Program-made: the position numbers and the translations under genes
Part shown: piece by piece, positions 54,822 through 64,000 of the stretch
Layout: the number at the start of each line of letters is the position of its first letter
Position numbering within the stretch: the stretch's first letter is position 1
Source: Dyadobacter sp. MSC1_007
Lineage (GTDB): Bacteria > Bacteroidota > Bacteroidia > Cytophagales > Spirosomataceae
Direction of reading: 5' to 3'
Assembly: GCF_023667495.1 (NCBI RefSeq)
Contig: NZ_JAMOZL010000010.1
Location: 62,001-126,000 of the forward strand
Length of the DNA: 64,000 bases
The notes under the pieces: model-generated
The model's database searches: none
What the model was told of the DNA's origin: nothing
The model's input: the letters and a program-made list of their open reading frames with translations, nothing else

Positions 54822-55394
54822 TTAAGAAATTTGCTTACGCAACCGGCTCAGGGACTGTGGTGCAATTCCCAGGTAGGATGCGATATCTTGCAGTTTGACG
54901 CGTAAGGCGATGCCCGGCTGCCTTTCAATAAACAACAGGTAACGGTTAAGCGCATCTCTGTTCAAGTAGGCATTACGCAAGTTTACCTTCTCCAGAAGCT
55001 GCCGCTGAAAGATGTCATCAAGCAAAGATTTAAATTCCGGAAATTGCTGGTAGATCTTCTGCAATGCCTGAAAATTGACAGTGAGTACTTCGGCTTCAGA
55101 CGCTGCCTGAATCCGGTCATAAGTCACTTTCTGATTGAGAAAACTATCCAGGATGGTACAAAAGTGATTTTCCTGAAGAAAAAAATGGGTGGCATCCTTA
55201 CCCTGATCGTCAGAGGATACAAATTTCAGGACCCCTTTGGTAATAAAATACAGGTGATGACACACGGTCCCGCCGGTGAAAAGATAGGCATCTTCCTTTA
55301 CTTTTAAGGGGTGGAACGCAGCCGTTATCAACTCCTTCTGAATTGAGGAGAGCGACGTGATCGTCTGAAGATGACAGATAAGCGAATTTTCCAC
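54822..55394 (-). CDS. Crp/Fnr family transcriptional regulator
   Basis: 190 residues. A cyclic-nucleotide-binding-like domain (about 20-120: LFTGGTVCHHLYFITKGVLK) lacks the full cAMP-contact Arg-Ser motif. The C-terminal part carries a degenerate HTH (VKLQDIASYLGIAPQSLSRL). This short Crp type is common in Bacteroidota next to oxidoreductases. It reads in the same direction as the SDR gene 76 bases downstream, which it probably regulates. Confidence 0.85.
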   Translation of the reverse strand: MENSLICHLQTITSLSSIQKELITAAFHPLKVKEDAYLFTGGTVCHHLYFITKGVLKFVSSDDQGKDATHFFLQENHFCTILDSFLNQKVTYDRIQAASEAEVLTVNFQALQKIYQQFPEFKSLLDDIFQRQLLEKVNLRNAYLNRDALNRYLLFIERQPGIALRVKLQDIASYLGIAPQSLSRLRKQIS

Positions 55395-56092
55395 TTTACA
55401 AATTTACTTATCATCAGCGTATTCCACACTAAAGCCGTGCAAATACTCATAGATGTTGTTTACTGGTTGTATCTGGAAATATTTATTTTCAGAATGTGTC
55501 TTGAGAGCCAAGTTAATATTTGGTATTTTGATCACTTCCAAAAAACATCAGGTTTCGAGAATGCGAGATGCTCTTCATTAGACCGAAGGCACAAACTAAT
55601 AACGTCTGAAAATGGCTAATCTTCAAAGTCCTGTGAGGACCAGCTTGCTTATGCACTAAATATATATTTTTCTCGATTATGTTGTTTGTCAGGTGTACGC
55701 GGAAACGGTCGTTTTTCTGTACTCTGACGACCTTACTTGAAGTGATCACTGTGAATTTGAACAATATTTTGCAGTGTTTCTTTGTAATTTTCTTGCCATC
55801 TTTAACTTGGCAGAAGGCTCCGAGTATCGGGGATTTTTGCTGATATGACATACAGGCGGACGGAGCTCCATCCTTCCTTTTAGTCTCATGTTTTAAGCTC
55901 ACGAAAGGCTAACCGATTACTGAACGCTTTCGCCAACTTCAAATATACGGTTTCAATAACCGGACATTCAATGTTCATTTCCGGACAAAGCATACCTACT
56001 ATAAAATTATAATCACCTGATTTTGAGAAACTATTTAGAAAATCGCTTCTTTGGCAGGGTATTTGATCAGCAAAAGTAGAATTAATGAATAT
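55395..56092. other. about 700 bases without a supported gene
   Basis: AT-rich DNA between the Crp gene and the PadR gene. The longest frame (minus 55513-55902) is Lys-rich and lacks domain features or homopolymer-free coding character, so I leave it out. No clear promoter box is visible before the PadR gene. Confidence 0.35.
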
Positions 56093-56428
56093 ATGAAACG
56101 GACCTATCTGGGAGAGTTTGAGGAGATCATGCTTCTGACAGTAGCAGTGATAGATGGTGATGCGTATGGCGTTGCATTAATGCACGAAATTATTGCGCAA
56201 ACCGGACGAGAACTGCGTTTGAACCAGGTTCACGCTGCTTTGATGCGGTTGGAAGAAAAAGGAATGGTCAAATCGACAATGGGTCAGCCCACCGCTGAAC
56301 GTGGAGGCCGGCGGAAAAAGCTATTCAGTGTAACTGTCCAAGGTCAGCGCGCTTTGGAAGAAATCCGGCAAGTAAGAGAAAGCTTATGGGGCAGGTTGTT
56401 GAATCCACCTAAACTTTCTGTAGCATAA
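56093..56428 (+). CDS. PadR family transcriptional regulator
   Basis: 111 residues from ATG 56093 (MKRTYLGEFEEIMLLTVAVI); the ATG at 56051 adds 14 residues not seen in the family. The winged helix includes YGVALMHEIIAQTGRELRLN, VHAALMRLEEKGMVKSTMGQ and ERGGRRKKLFSVTVQGQRAL. It overlaps the permease ATG by one base (TAATG), so the two are a coupled unit. PadR repressors of this kind control the permease encoded beside them. Confidence 0.87.
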   Translation: MKRTYLGEFEEIMLLTVAVIDGDAYGVALMHEIIAQTGRELRLNQVHAALMRLEEKGMVKSTMGQPTAERGGRRKKLFSVTVQGQRALEEIRQVRESLWGRLLNPPKLSVA

Positions 56429-59097
56429 TGGCCCCGTTGGAAAAAAATGAGCCTAAACCGCCGCGGTGGGCTGAATGGTTGCTGAGTCAGTTCTGCGCCC
56501 AGCATATGCTTGAAACTATTCAAGGCGACTTGCTCGAAGAATTCCACTATCAGGTCAGGCTTAACGGTTTGACTAAGGCACGATGGCAATACGGCCTGGA
56601 AGTCCTGGGTTTTATTAAGCCGCAATTTATTAGAAAGCGCTCTTCTGGATTTTCGCCACATTCTTATTTTAGCTTTAATATGCTCTTTAACTATTTCAAA
56701 ATTGCTTTTAGGAACGTTCGAAACAGCAAAGTATATTCGGCCATCAATATCTTTGGTCTGGCACTTGGACTGGCGACATGCCTGATGATTATCCTGTACA
56801 TTGCAGACGAGTGGCAAGTAGATAAGCACCATGCAGATTCCGACCGGCTGTTCAGGGTTTCTTTGGCTACCCAATCGGAAAGATGGTCATCGTTGGCCGG
56901 ACCAGTAGCTTCCAGCTTGAAACAGGATTTTCCAGAAATAGAGGTTTCGACACGCATCTTGAAGTTCTCTGGCTTTGAAGAGGTACTCCTAAAATATGGC
57001 GAAGGCAGTAGCAAAAAAGAATTTTTTGAGCAGAACGCCTACTATGCCGATTCAACCATATTTGATGTATTCAACTATGATTTTAAATTCGGATTGGCCA
57101 ATGCGGCACTCAACCGCCCCAATACAGTAGTGCTCTCTGAGAAGGTTGCTGACAAAATATTTGGCAATGAAAATCCAGTCGGCAAAGTTGTCAAAATAGG
57201 CTTGGCATTTGGCACTTTCGACTATAGCATAACCGGAGTTTTTAGGGATAACAATAAGTCGCATATAAACGCGCATTTGCTGCTTTCCATGCAGAATTCG
57301 GATATTGGTGGGTGGATTACCGAGCAGCGGAACTGGGCGGCCAATAATATTTTTCACACGTATATAAAACTCTTGCCTGGTGCAAATGCAAAAAGCTTGG
57401 AGGCAAAGTTGCCAGAATTCCTTGCTCGTCGGGGAGGCAACGATTTGAAAGCAATGGGGATTTCGAAAAGCCTGTTTCTTCAACCCGTGCCTGACATTTA
57501 TCTTAAATCCAACATTGGCAACGAACTCTCGCCAAATGGCAGCATCACTTATCTGTATATTTTTGGCTCTATTGGTATCTTTATTCTATTGATTGCCTGC
57601 ATCAATTTCATGAACCTGAGCACCGCCAGGTCAGAAAAACGCGCCAGGGAAGTTGGTATCCGTAAGGTAATGGGGGCTTATCGGGAGTCACTTGTATTTC
57701 AGTTTTTAGGGGAATCAATGATTATGTCTGTCCTGGCATTACTGGTGGCGCTAGGGATAACCGTTTCTTTACTCCCTGCTTTAAATCATTTGATAGGCAA
57801 GCAACTTCAACTTTTGAATGACCCATTTCTATTGCTCTGGATGGCAGGTGTGACTTTACTAACTGGTCTTTTTGCAGGCCTTTATCCCGCATTTTATTTG
57901 TCTTCTTTTAGGCCGGTAACCGTATTGAAAGGAAAAGTAATGAGTAGTTTGGCCGCGATCGCATTACGCAAGGGGCTGGTTGTTTTTCAGTTCACGATTT
58001 CAATTATCCTGATCCTGGGGGCAGTTGTTGCCTGGCAGCAACTATCCTTTATTCAAAACCAGAATCTTGGATTTGATAAAGGTCAAAAATTGATCATTCC
58101 TTTGAAGAGCACGAAGACTTCGGCCAATTATTCAGTCTTAAGGAACGAGCTTCTTAGAAATCCACGTGTTCTATCGGTCACCAGTGGCTCGGTTCATCCA
58201 GGTGTTGAAACCATGGAAGATTTGCTTTTCTATAAGGAAAATCAAACTGTACAGCAGGCAGTTGACATTCACTTTGCCACGGTGGAAACAGAATATATTG
58301 AGACCCTGGGATTCACCATGGTAGCTGGTAGGCCGTTTTCAAAGGAATTTGGTGCTGATTCGAGTAGTATAATTCTGAATGAAGCGGCCGTGAAAAAATT
58401 GGGGTTTGATGCTACAACAGCCATTGGTAAGCGATTGTATTATGAGTTTGGCAATGCCCGCCGCGAAACTCAGATAGTCGGTGTAGTAAAAGATTTCAAT
58501 TTTGAAAGCCTGCACACCGCTATCCGACCTTATGCGCTCTCTACATCCATTACAGGAAAGCATCAATACCTCATCGCAGATGTACGCAAAGGAGATTATA
58601 GTAAGTTGGTTTCGGACGTTGAAAAGTTGTGGCTAAAAATAGGCTCTGACACCCCGTTTACTTATTCGTTTCTTGATCAGGATTTTCAACGGCGATATGA
58701 AAAAGACCAGCGTATTGCTGATATCATTTCCTATTTTACAGTCATTGCCATTATAATCGCCTGCCTTGGGCTGTTTGGCCTTTCGACTTTTTCAGCTGCG
58801 CAACGGACAAGGGAAATTGGTGTACGAAAGGTGCTGGGGGCCTCAGTTGCAGAAATCGCAGGAATGCTCTCGAAAGAGTTTCTAATCTTAATTTTGCTGG
58901 CTATTTTGATTGCTTCCCCGCTTGCATGGTTTGGCATGCACCGCTGGCTTCAGGGTTTTGCGTATAAGATCGAAATTAAATGGTGGGTCTTCGCTCTGTC
59001 CGGATTACTTACAATTGTGGTGTCAATCTTAACAGTGTCGTGGCAAAGTATTAAAGCGGCTTTGATGGATCCGGTTAGAAGTTTAAGAAGTAACTAA
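56428..59097 (+). CDS. MacB/FtsX-type ABC transporter permease with PadR-linked prefix domain
   Basis: 889 residues. Residues 1-85 (PPRWAEWLLSQFCAQHMLET, IQGDLLEEFHYQVRLNGLTK) are the permease prefix domain 2 found only when a PadR gene is adjacent. A first helix (about 98-120), a large MacB periplasmic core domain (130-375), three FtsX helices (about 380-500), a second helix and core (515-760), and a last FtsX block (EIGVRKVLGASVAEIAGMLS) follow. The two FtsX cores each contain the REVGIRKV/REIGVRKV signature. No ATPase gene is adjacent. It probably exports a peptide, antibiotic or lipid with an ATPase encoded elsewhere. Confidence 0.88.
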   Translation: MAPLEKNEPKPPRWAEWLLSQFCAQHMLETIQGDLLEEFHYQVRLNGLTKARWQYGLEVLGFIKPQFIRKRSSGFSPHSYFSFNMLFNYFKIAFRNVRNSKVYSAINIFGLALGLATCLMIILYIADEWQVDKHHADSDRLFRVSLATQSERWSSLAGPVASSLKQDFPEIEVSTRILKFSGFEEVLLKYGEGSSKKEFFEQNAYYADSTIFDVFNYDFKFGLANAALNRPNTVVLSEKVADKIFGNENPVGKVVKIGLAFGTFDYSITGVFRDNNKSHINAHLLLSMQNSDIGGWITEQRNWAANNIFHTYIKLLPGANAKSLEAKLPEFLARRGGNDLKAMGISKSLFLQPVPDIYLKSNIGNELSPNGSITYLYIFGSIGIFILLIACINFMNLSTARSEKRAREVGIRKVMGAYRESLVFQFLGESMIMSVLALLVALGITVSLLPALNHLIGKQLQLLNDPFLLLWMAGVTLLTGLFAGLYPAFYLSSFRPVTVLKGKVMSSLAAIALRKGLVVFQFTISIILILGAVVAWQQLSFIQNQNLGFDKGQKLIIPLKSTKTSANYSVLRNELLRNPRVLSVTSGSVHPGVETMEDLLFYKENQTVQQAVDIHFATVETEYIETLGFTMVAGRPFSKEFGADSSSIILNEAAVKKLGFDATTAIGKRLYYEFGNARRETQIVGVVKDFNFESLHTAIRPYALSTSITGKHQYLIADVRKGDYSKLVSDVEKLWLKIGSDTPFTYSFLDQDFQRRYEKDQRIADIISYFTVIAIIIACLGLFGLSTFSAAQRTREIGVRKVLGASVAEIAGMLSKEFLILILLAILIASPLAWFGMHRWLQGFAYKIEIKWWVFALSGLLTIVVSILTVSWQSIKAALMDPVRSLRSN

Positions 59098-59289
59098 AAA
59101 TTCACGCAGGTGCCAGGGATCATTTTTCTTTGCCTATTCTCTATACCTTACGGATTTGGCTTCATATAGCTAGCTCATAAATATTTTCTCAATAAAAGGA
59201 CTTTTTCAACAGATATTCTTCGGAGTAATGACTTTTTCTACCGATTGTTTAATTTTTGTTGCAATAGGGGGTTTGCCCTAGCTTTTAAG

Positions 59290-59905
59290 CTATGCTATTT
59301 TCCGGTATCTTTTTACATTATTCTTTTTAATCCAGTTGGATAAAGTTGCTTCTGTTACTTCGTAGCGGTCTGAAATGTACTTTTGACTCGAACCACTGAG
59401 GAGCAATGCTTCGATCTCTGGTCTGAATTGATCAAGTTTACTTTTGCCTGGGCCAGTCGGCCTGCCTAGTTTTATCCCAGAAAGCTTCTTTGCGGCTAAT
59501 GACTCCTTTGTGCGCTTGCTGATCAAGTCCCTTTCAATTTCTAATGCCATCGCAAAAACCATTGCCATCACTTTACTCTGGATGGAGTCGTCAAGTTGCC
59601 AGGCTCCTTTCACAGTGTAAATCCGGATTCCTTTCTGCATGGCTATCGAAATTATCTCCATGACTTCTAGCATAGACCTTCCAAGTCTGGAAAATTCACT
59701 AAGCAAAATCACATCCCCTTTTTTAAGCTCATCAAGAATCGGACCGATTTTACGGTTACGCCAAGAAACTTTCCCGGAAACCTTTTCCTGAACAAACTCA
59801 ACTTTTCCTAACTTTTTTTCTCATTGGCCAGGTGTAGTAATGTCGGCTTTGTTCTTTTCAAGATCTTGATCCAGGGTAGTAGGCGATATTCCGAGGCGTT
59901 TTTGA
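59290..59905 (-). pseudogene. serine recombinase/resolvase, frameshifted N-terminus
   Basis: The intact 140-codon frame (59290-59712) holds the resolvase core: LLSEFSRLGRSMLEVMEIIS (catalytic-domain arginines), IYTVKGAWQLDDSIQSKVMA and a C-terminal HTH (SGSSQKYISDRYEVTEATLS). Upstream, KVEFVQEKVSGKVSWRNRKI is in the same frame, but an A7 tract near 59813 needs one more base to connect to TLLHLANEK. A further shift leads to TTLDQDLEKNKADI. The catalytic-serine region is mostly lost to these shifts and to the junction at about 59905 with the flavin monooxygenase fragment. Confidence 0.7.
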
Positions 59906-60853
59906 GCGATTACATCAAGCGGCGATGATGTTGCAGCTAACTATGGCAGTAAGATTCCGTCTAGTGAAGACCGTTATGGCCGTGCCCACGAGGCTATCCA
60001 GTTAATTCAAGCACTTTGGTGCAGCTGGGGAAAGGATGCCTGGGTGCATAACCAGCAGACCGGTCAGTTTGCTAAGAAAGACAAGATCCTTCCTGTAAAC
60101 TTACAGGGCAAATACGTCGGCTCGCGCGGACCTCTTTACATTCCGCCATCCGAGCAAGGCCAGCCCATTATTTTTCACGCCGGAGGCAGTCCCAATGCAC
60201 ATGAATTGGCAGGACGTTTTGCCAATGCAGTTATTGGCGCGGCTTTTACTATTGGAGATGCACGCGCACAGCGGAATGCATTTCGTGAAGCAGCAAAACG
60301 CTATGGGCGTGATCCTGACGAGATTAAATACATTCCCGGCCTGATGACTACCATTGCCGAAGACAGACGCACGGCACTCGACCGCCGGATTCAGCTAACC
60401 CAGCATACGTTCCGTCAACGGATAAGTTATCTGCAACAAATGCTCGGCATACCGCTTGACGCAGCCAAGCTCGACCAGCCACTTTCAAAAGAGCTGCTGG
60501 CTGATGGCCGACCTTCCCGATATGACCCGCGATCGCCACATGCGTTGAAGATTGCAAAAGAAGGATGGAGTCTTAAAGACATATTGGCCCACGGTGTGAT
60601 CGATTATCATCCTGTAATTGTCGGTCCAGGCATTGAAGCGGCAGATCATATGCACGCATGGTTTGAAGCAGGTGCGGCCGATGGCTTCTGGATATCGCCG
60701 GACGTGCATGCAGACGGGATTGACGCTTTTGTAGATGAAGTAGTACCTATCCTGCAAGAGAGGGGATTGTTTCACCAGGATTACGAAGGGAAAACCCTAC
60801 GCAAGCATTTGGGCGCACCGGAACAGTATGGCATTGATGCGAGGATTTCGTAA
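59906..60853 (+). pseudogene. LLM-class flavin-dependent monooxygenase (NtaA/DmoA type), 5'-truncated
   Basis: The frame is open from 59906 (AITSSGDDVAANYG) without a start codon; the GTG at 60044 is only the first start-like codon. The remaining 316 codons match the C-terminal part of NtaA/SnaA-like FMN monooxygenases: SEDRYGRAHEAIQLIQALWC, FHAGGSPNAHELAGRFANAV, LMTTIAEDRRTALDRRIQLT and the closing EVVPILQERGLFHQDYEG with TLRKHLGAP. Family members have about 440 residues, so about 130 N-terminal residues, including part of the flavin site, are gone. The missing end coincides with the resolvase remnant. Confidence 0.75.
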
Positions 60854-60940
60854 AAACGTTTCACTATTGCCGACTTTTGTATCATACTTCCTACCCTCGA
60901 TCGGCGGAACTTTGTCATTATTAATATTAAAGATAAAACA

Positions 60941-61759
60941 ATGGCAAAAACAATTTTTATAACAGGCGCCTCCCGCGGGTTCGGTAGGATTTGGACAGAA
61001 GCATTCTTAGAGCGTGGCGACAATGTGGTTGCAGCTGTGCGAAAGCCTGAGACATTGACCGAACTTTCAAAAGCATTCCCGTCGAATCTGTTGGTGGTAA
61101 AACTGGATGTGACGGATAAACCAGCAAGTTTTCAAGCGATCGAAACTGCAAAAGCACATTTTGGTCAGATAGACGTGTTGATCAATAATGCAGGTTACGG
61201 ACAAATTGGAGCCGTTGAAGAAGTAAGCGAGCAGGAAGTCAGGTCGCAGTTTGAAACCAATGTTCTGGGTTCATTATGGACTATTCAGGCGGTGTTGCCC
61301 GTGATGCGTGAGCAAAATTCGGGGCATATCATCCAACTTTCAAGTGCGTTGGGGTTGAATACAGTTACGTTCATGGGACTTTACAGTGCAACTAAGTTTG
61401 CAATTGAAGGTCTCACAGAAACATTAGCTGCCGAAGTAGCTGATTTTGGAATCAAGGTCACGCTCCTGCAACCAGGTCCTTACGACACCGACTTTAATGG
61501 TTCGGATTCGCTGGCTGTAAGTGAACCGATCCCGGCTTATGATGGTATGAAAAAGGTTTTTTGGGAGTATGCTGAGGCGGGAGATTCCGGCAATCCAGCA
61601 GCAACGGTTAATGCGCTTTTTGCGTTGGTGGATGCTGAAAATCCACCATCAAGATTGATATTAGGCAAGATTGCTTTGCCCTGGGTGAAACAAACCTATG
61701 AGCAGCGCCTGAAAACATGGGAATCATGGGAGGAAGTTTCTGTGGCAGCACACGGTTGA
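60941..61759 (+). CDS. SDR family oxidoreductase (second SDR-AraC pair)
   Basis: 272 residues. IFITGASRGFGRIWTEAFLE is the cofactor motif, with G-F-G in place of G-I-G. VRKPETL and LINNAGYGQIGAVEEVS are conserved. Catalytic Ser is in LSSALGLN and YSATKFA is Y-x-x-x-K. It has the same length class and arrangement as the SDR at 37229 and is likewise followed by an AraC gene (60 bases). Substrate unknown. Confidence 0.85.
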   Translation: MAKTIFITGASRGFGRIWTEAFLERGDNVVAAVRKPETLTELSKAFPSNLLVVKLDVTDKPASFQAIETAKAHFGQIDVLINNAGYGQIGAVEEVSEQEVRSQFETNVLGSLWTIQAVLPVMREQNSGHIIQLSSALGLNTVTFMGLYSATKFAIEGLTETLAAEVADFGIKVTLLQPGPYDTDFNGSDSLAVSEPIPAYDGMKKVFWEYAEAGDSGNPAATVNALFALVDAENPPSRLILGKIALPWVKQTYEQRLKTWESWEEVSVAAHG

Positions 61760-61819
61760 TGAAAGTTTAAAATTAGTGGAATCCGGGTTTGCCGGGTTCC
61801 GTTTAATCATTGCAAACCA

Positions 61820-62716
61820 ATGAAACATTTCAATAAAATAAGCGACCTGCATGAAGCGCTAGGTGTAAAGCCCCCAGAGCATCCACTTTTTAGCGTCATG
61901 TATGGCGAATACGGCTCATGTGATGGAACGTACGAAGTTGAATTTACTTCCGCATTTTACATCATCGGTTTCAAAAAGTTGAAGTCGGGCAGCATGCTTT
62001 ATGGAAGAACAAAGTATGACCATGACCGGGGAGCCATGTCGTTTGTAAAGCCACAGCAGAAAGTGACATTTAAGCATGTGGAATTGCAGGAAAAGGGCTT
62101 TCTGATCGTCATTCACGAAGATTTTTTACCTGGAACCGCTCTTTATAGCGAGATTAAAAAATACGGGTACTTCGATTATGAGGTCAATGAGGCATTGCAT
62201 CTTTCCCCTTCGGAAGAAGACATCATCTGGAATTTATATTACAGTATAGAAAAAGAGCATTACAACAATACAGATGAGCTTAGCAAGGCTATTATTATAA
62301 GTCTTCTGGATTCCCTGCTTAAATATGCACAGCGTTTTTACAAAAGACAGTTCATCAACCGGACACAGCTAACCGGCTCAACCGTCACTCGGTTTAATGC
62401 ATTGCTGGTGGCTCACTTCGAAGAAAGAAAGACTAAAAACATGGGTCTTCCCACCGTTTCTGGCATGGCAGATGAACTGAACATTTCTGCCAGGTATTTA
62501 ACCGATCTGTTAAAGCAGGAAACCGGAAAGACAGCGCTGGAGCTGATTCACCTTTTTTTGATCGGGGAAGCAAAGAACCTTTTGAGAGAAGGCGAACGGA
62601 ATATTTCCGAGATCTCTCAATTACTCGGCTTTGAAAATACCACTTACTTTTCGAGGCTATTTAAAAAAGAAGTAGGAGCTGCCCCCAATAAATTCCGGGA
62701 CAGTCTACTTAATTAA
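61820..62716 (+). CDS. AraC family transcriptional regulator (second SDR-AraC pair)
   Basis: 298 residues. The N-terminal domain begins KISDLHEALGVKPPEHPLFS and aligns by eye with the 38090 regulator; both contain QRFYKRQFI and a G-L-P-(S/T)-V linker before the HTH (MADELNISARYLTDLLKQET, ISEISQLLGFENTTYFSRLF). It probably senses a small molecule and controls the SDR upstream or the reductases downstream. Confidence 0.85.
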   Translation: MKHFNKISDLHEALGVKPPEHPLFSVMYGEYGSCDGTYEVEFTSAFYIIGFKKLKSGSMLYGRTKYDHDRGAMSFVKPQQKVTFKHVELQEKGFLIVIHEDFLPGTALYSEIKKYGYFDYEVNEALHLSPSEEDIIWNLYYSIEKEHYNNTDELSKAIIISLLDSLLKYAQRFYKRQFINRTQLTGSTVTRFNALLVAHFEERKTKNMGLPTVSGMADELNISARYLTDLLKQETGKTALELIHLFLIGEAKNLLREGERNISEISQLLGFENTTYFSRLFKKEVGAAPNKFRDSLLN

Positions 62717-62793
62717 CCCGTTTCCCTTTCCGCGATGCCGGGCAATCCTACGGCTTACAAACAAATAAAATCTTTAGTACAAACCACATAATT

Positions 62794-63546
62794 ATGAATA
62801 TCGGAATCATTGGAACCGGCGCAGTCGGCTCCCCACTTGCCAGGAACCTGGCAGCTGCCGGCCATAATGTCAAAGTGACCAATACCCGCCCGTTTGCAGA
62901 GCTGACAGAAAAGGCGCAGTCTCTTGGCGCAAGTCCCGCCACACTTGAAGATGTTGTGAAGGATGTAGATATCGTTTTTATCAGTGTGCCTTTCGGCGCA
63001 ATTCCCAAATTTCCCCAGGACCTGTTTCGCTCACTCCCCGACCACGTGATCGTAGCGGATACGGGCAATTACTATCCTTTCCGGGATGAAAAAATCGATG
63101 CCTTGGAGCAGGGACAAGTTGAGAGTGTGTGGGTTGCTCAGCAGCTGGGACGTCCTATTACGAAGGCATTTAATAACCTCCTCTCCGAAACAATTGCCGC
63201 CGGCGGAAAGCCCGAGGGTACACCTGGCCGAATTGCTCTTTCGATTGCAGGTGATGATGAGCGCGCCAAACAGGTAATCGCTGGCCTTGCTAATGAGCTG
63301 GGATTTGATGTGGTGGATGCAGGAAGCCTGGCCGACTCCTGGCGACAGCAACCAGGCACGCCGGCTTACTGCACAGAATTAACCGCTGCTGAATTAACGG
63401 CCGCCCTCGATGGTGCCGTCCCAGGAAAGGCCCCGCAAATACGCGATGAGATCATTGGTGAGCTGGCACAGCGCACATCTATGCCCACCCGAGAGGAAAT
63501 GGTGGCAGGCAACCGCGCCAGACAGCTGGGTAAATTTCTTAGATAA
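62794..63546 (+). CDS. NADPH-dependent F420-reductase-like oxidoreductase, tandem copy 1
   Basis: 250 residues. NIGIIGTGAVGSPLARNLAA is a Rossmann dinucleotide motif; VTNTRP follows beta-2, where a basic residue would favour NADP. The body (DIVFISVPFGAIPKFPQDLF, DTGNYYPFRD, GTPGRIALSIAGDDERAKQV) matches F420:NADP oxidoreductase-type/YjgB-like reductases of about 220-250 residues. Bacteroidota lack F420, so the real partner substrate is probably another carbonyl or flavin. It is followed 13 bases later by a paralogue. Confidence 0.8.
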   Translation: MNIGIIGTGAVGSPLARNLAAAGHNVKVTNTRPFAELTEKAQSLGASPATLEDVVKDVDIVFISVPFGAIPKFPQDLFRSLPDHVIVADTGNYYPFRDEKIDALEQGQVESVWVAQQLGRPITKAFNNLLSETIAAGGKPEGTPGRIALSIAGDDERAKQVIAGLANELGFDVVDAGSLADSWRQQPGTPAYCTELTAAELTAALDGAVPGKAPQIRDEIIGELAQRTSMPTREEMVAGNRARQLGKFLR

Positions 63547-63559
63547 ACGCTTATTTCTT

Positions 63560-64000
63560 ATGAAAATTGGAATTATCGGGACTGGCTCCATTGGAGCCTC
63601 CCTTGCTCAAAAGCTGGTGGCTGCCGGGCATCAAGTAAAAGTTAACAATACCAGCTCGGTCGAAGAGCTAGCCAAAAAAGCCCGGGAGTTAGGCGCTAGC
63701 CCCGCCACCCTGCAGCAGCTGGTACAAGAGGTGGATGTCGTCTTTATCAGCATCCCACTCCACGCCATTCCGACGTTGCCAGCCGACCTTTTTCGACAGG
63801 TGCCAGCAGATGTGGTGGTCGTCGATACCAGCAACTACTCTCCGATGCGGGATGGGAGAATAGCTGCGCTGGACAACGGACAAGTTGAGGGCGTTTGGGT
63901 GGCCGAGCAGCTGGACCGTCCCATCATAAAAGCATTTAGCACCTTGTTTGCCTTAACGCTAGTCGAAATGGGCACCCCCCCAGGTACCCCCGGACGTATA
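63560..64000 (+). CDS. NADPH-dependent F420-reductase-like oxidoreductase, tandem copy 2, 3'-partial
   Basis: ATG at 63560, open to the window edge (147 codons visible). MKIGIIGTGSIGASLAQKLV, VDVVFISIPLHAIPTLPADL and DTSNYSPMRDGRIAALDNGQ run collinear with the upstream copy, so the pair arose by tandem duplication. The Rossmann loop (GTGSIG) and the conserved GTPGRI segment are intact up to the cut. Confidence 0.8.
   Translation, partial: MKIGIIGTGSIGASLAQKLVAAGHQVKVNNTSSVEELAKKARELGASPATLQQLVQEVDVVFISIPLHAIPTLPADLFRQVPADVVVVDTSNYSPMRDGRIAALDNGQVEGVWVAEQLDRPIIKAFSTLFALTLVEMGTPPGTPGRI

Noticed and set aside
55513..55902. A 129-codon minus-strand frame upstream of the Crp gene.
   Set aside because: Biased Lys/His/Ser composition typical of AT-rich non-coding DNA; no domain or convincing start.

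Overview
The window reads as a Bacteroidota chromosome segment, most like Cytophagales (Dyadobacter/Spirosoma type; the genus is inferred). The basis is four secreted proteins with type IX secretion (T9SS) C-terminal sorting domains, a SusC/SusD pair, a second TonB receptor paired with a DUF4249 lipoprotein, an ECF sigma/anti-sigma pair, a membrane-anchored AraC regulator, and promoters of the Bacteroidota form TTG-N19/20-TAnnTTTG. No rRNA, complete tRNA or CRISPR array was seen.

Layout. 1-5.1 kb: the 3' end of a DUF6624 gene, a decayed gene, a GT-C-like membrane protein, a secreted SGNH-type esterase, then remnants of murB and of a kinase domain fused end to end. 5.2-21.4 kb: a polysaccharide utilisation locus. 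It has a secreted GH74 xyloglucanase on the minus strand, diverging from an XRE-cupin regulator with its own promoter and operator-like palindrome. SusC, SusD, a GH39-type glycosidase, an enolase-superfamily sugar-acid dehydratase, an SDR dehydrogenase, an AraD1/FAH-family enzyme and an MFS sugar-acid transporter follow. Together these suggest glycan capture, trimming, and non-phosphorylating breakdown of a sugar acid by a diketo-hydrolase type route. A broken piece of a Reg_prop (hybrid two-component) sensor lies just downstream.

21.7-30.8 kb: DinB protein, lipoprotein alpha/beta hydrolase, frameshifted NAD(P)-binding gene, amidohydrolase, two S41 peptidases and a membrane AraC regulator. 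30.8-37.1 kb: an AT-richer block with a broken LysE exporter, an ECF sigma factor, an anti-sigma/outer-membrane-barrel protein, a multiply frameshifted pseudogene, and a TonB receptor with its DUF4249 partner. 37.2-41.5 kb: an SDR-AraC pair, then a divergent secreted alpha/beta hydrolase and AraC regulator. 41.8-51.9 kb: a seven-bladed FG-GAP protein, PhyH dioxygenase, small lipoproteins and a 1.2-kresidue DUF4347 surface protein.

51.9-60.9 kb is rich in broken genes: a LanC domain remnant, a truncated hydrolase, orphan 3' ends, a frameshifted serine recombinase and a 5'-truncated flavin monooxygenase. Among them are intact Crp, SDR, PadR and ABC-permease genes. 60.9-64 kb: a second SDR-AraC pair and two tandem F420-type NADP reductases, the last cut by the window end.

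Two features tie the window together. Gene remnants recur throughout, several of them precise fusions of unrelated fragments. A 67-73 bp dispersed repeat (three copies) and a recurring palindromic terminator also appear. The kinase remnant at 5 kb and the LanC remnant at 52.6 kb could both derive from a kinase-LanC fusion, but no intact lanthipeptide-type system remains here.
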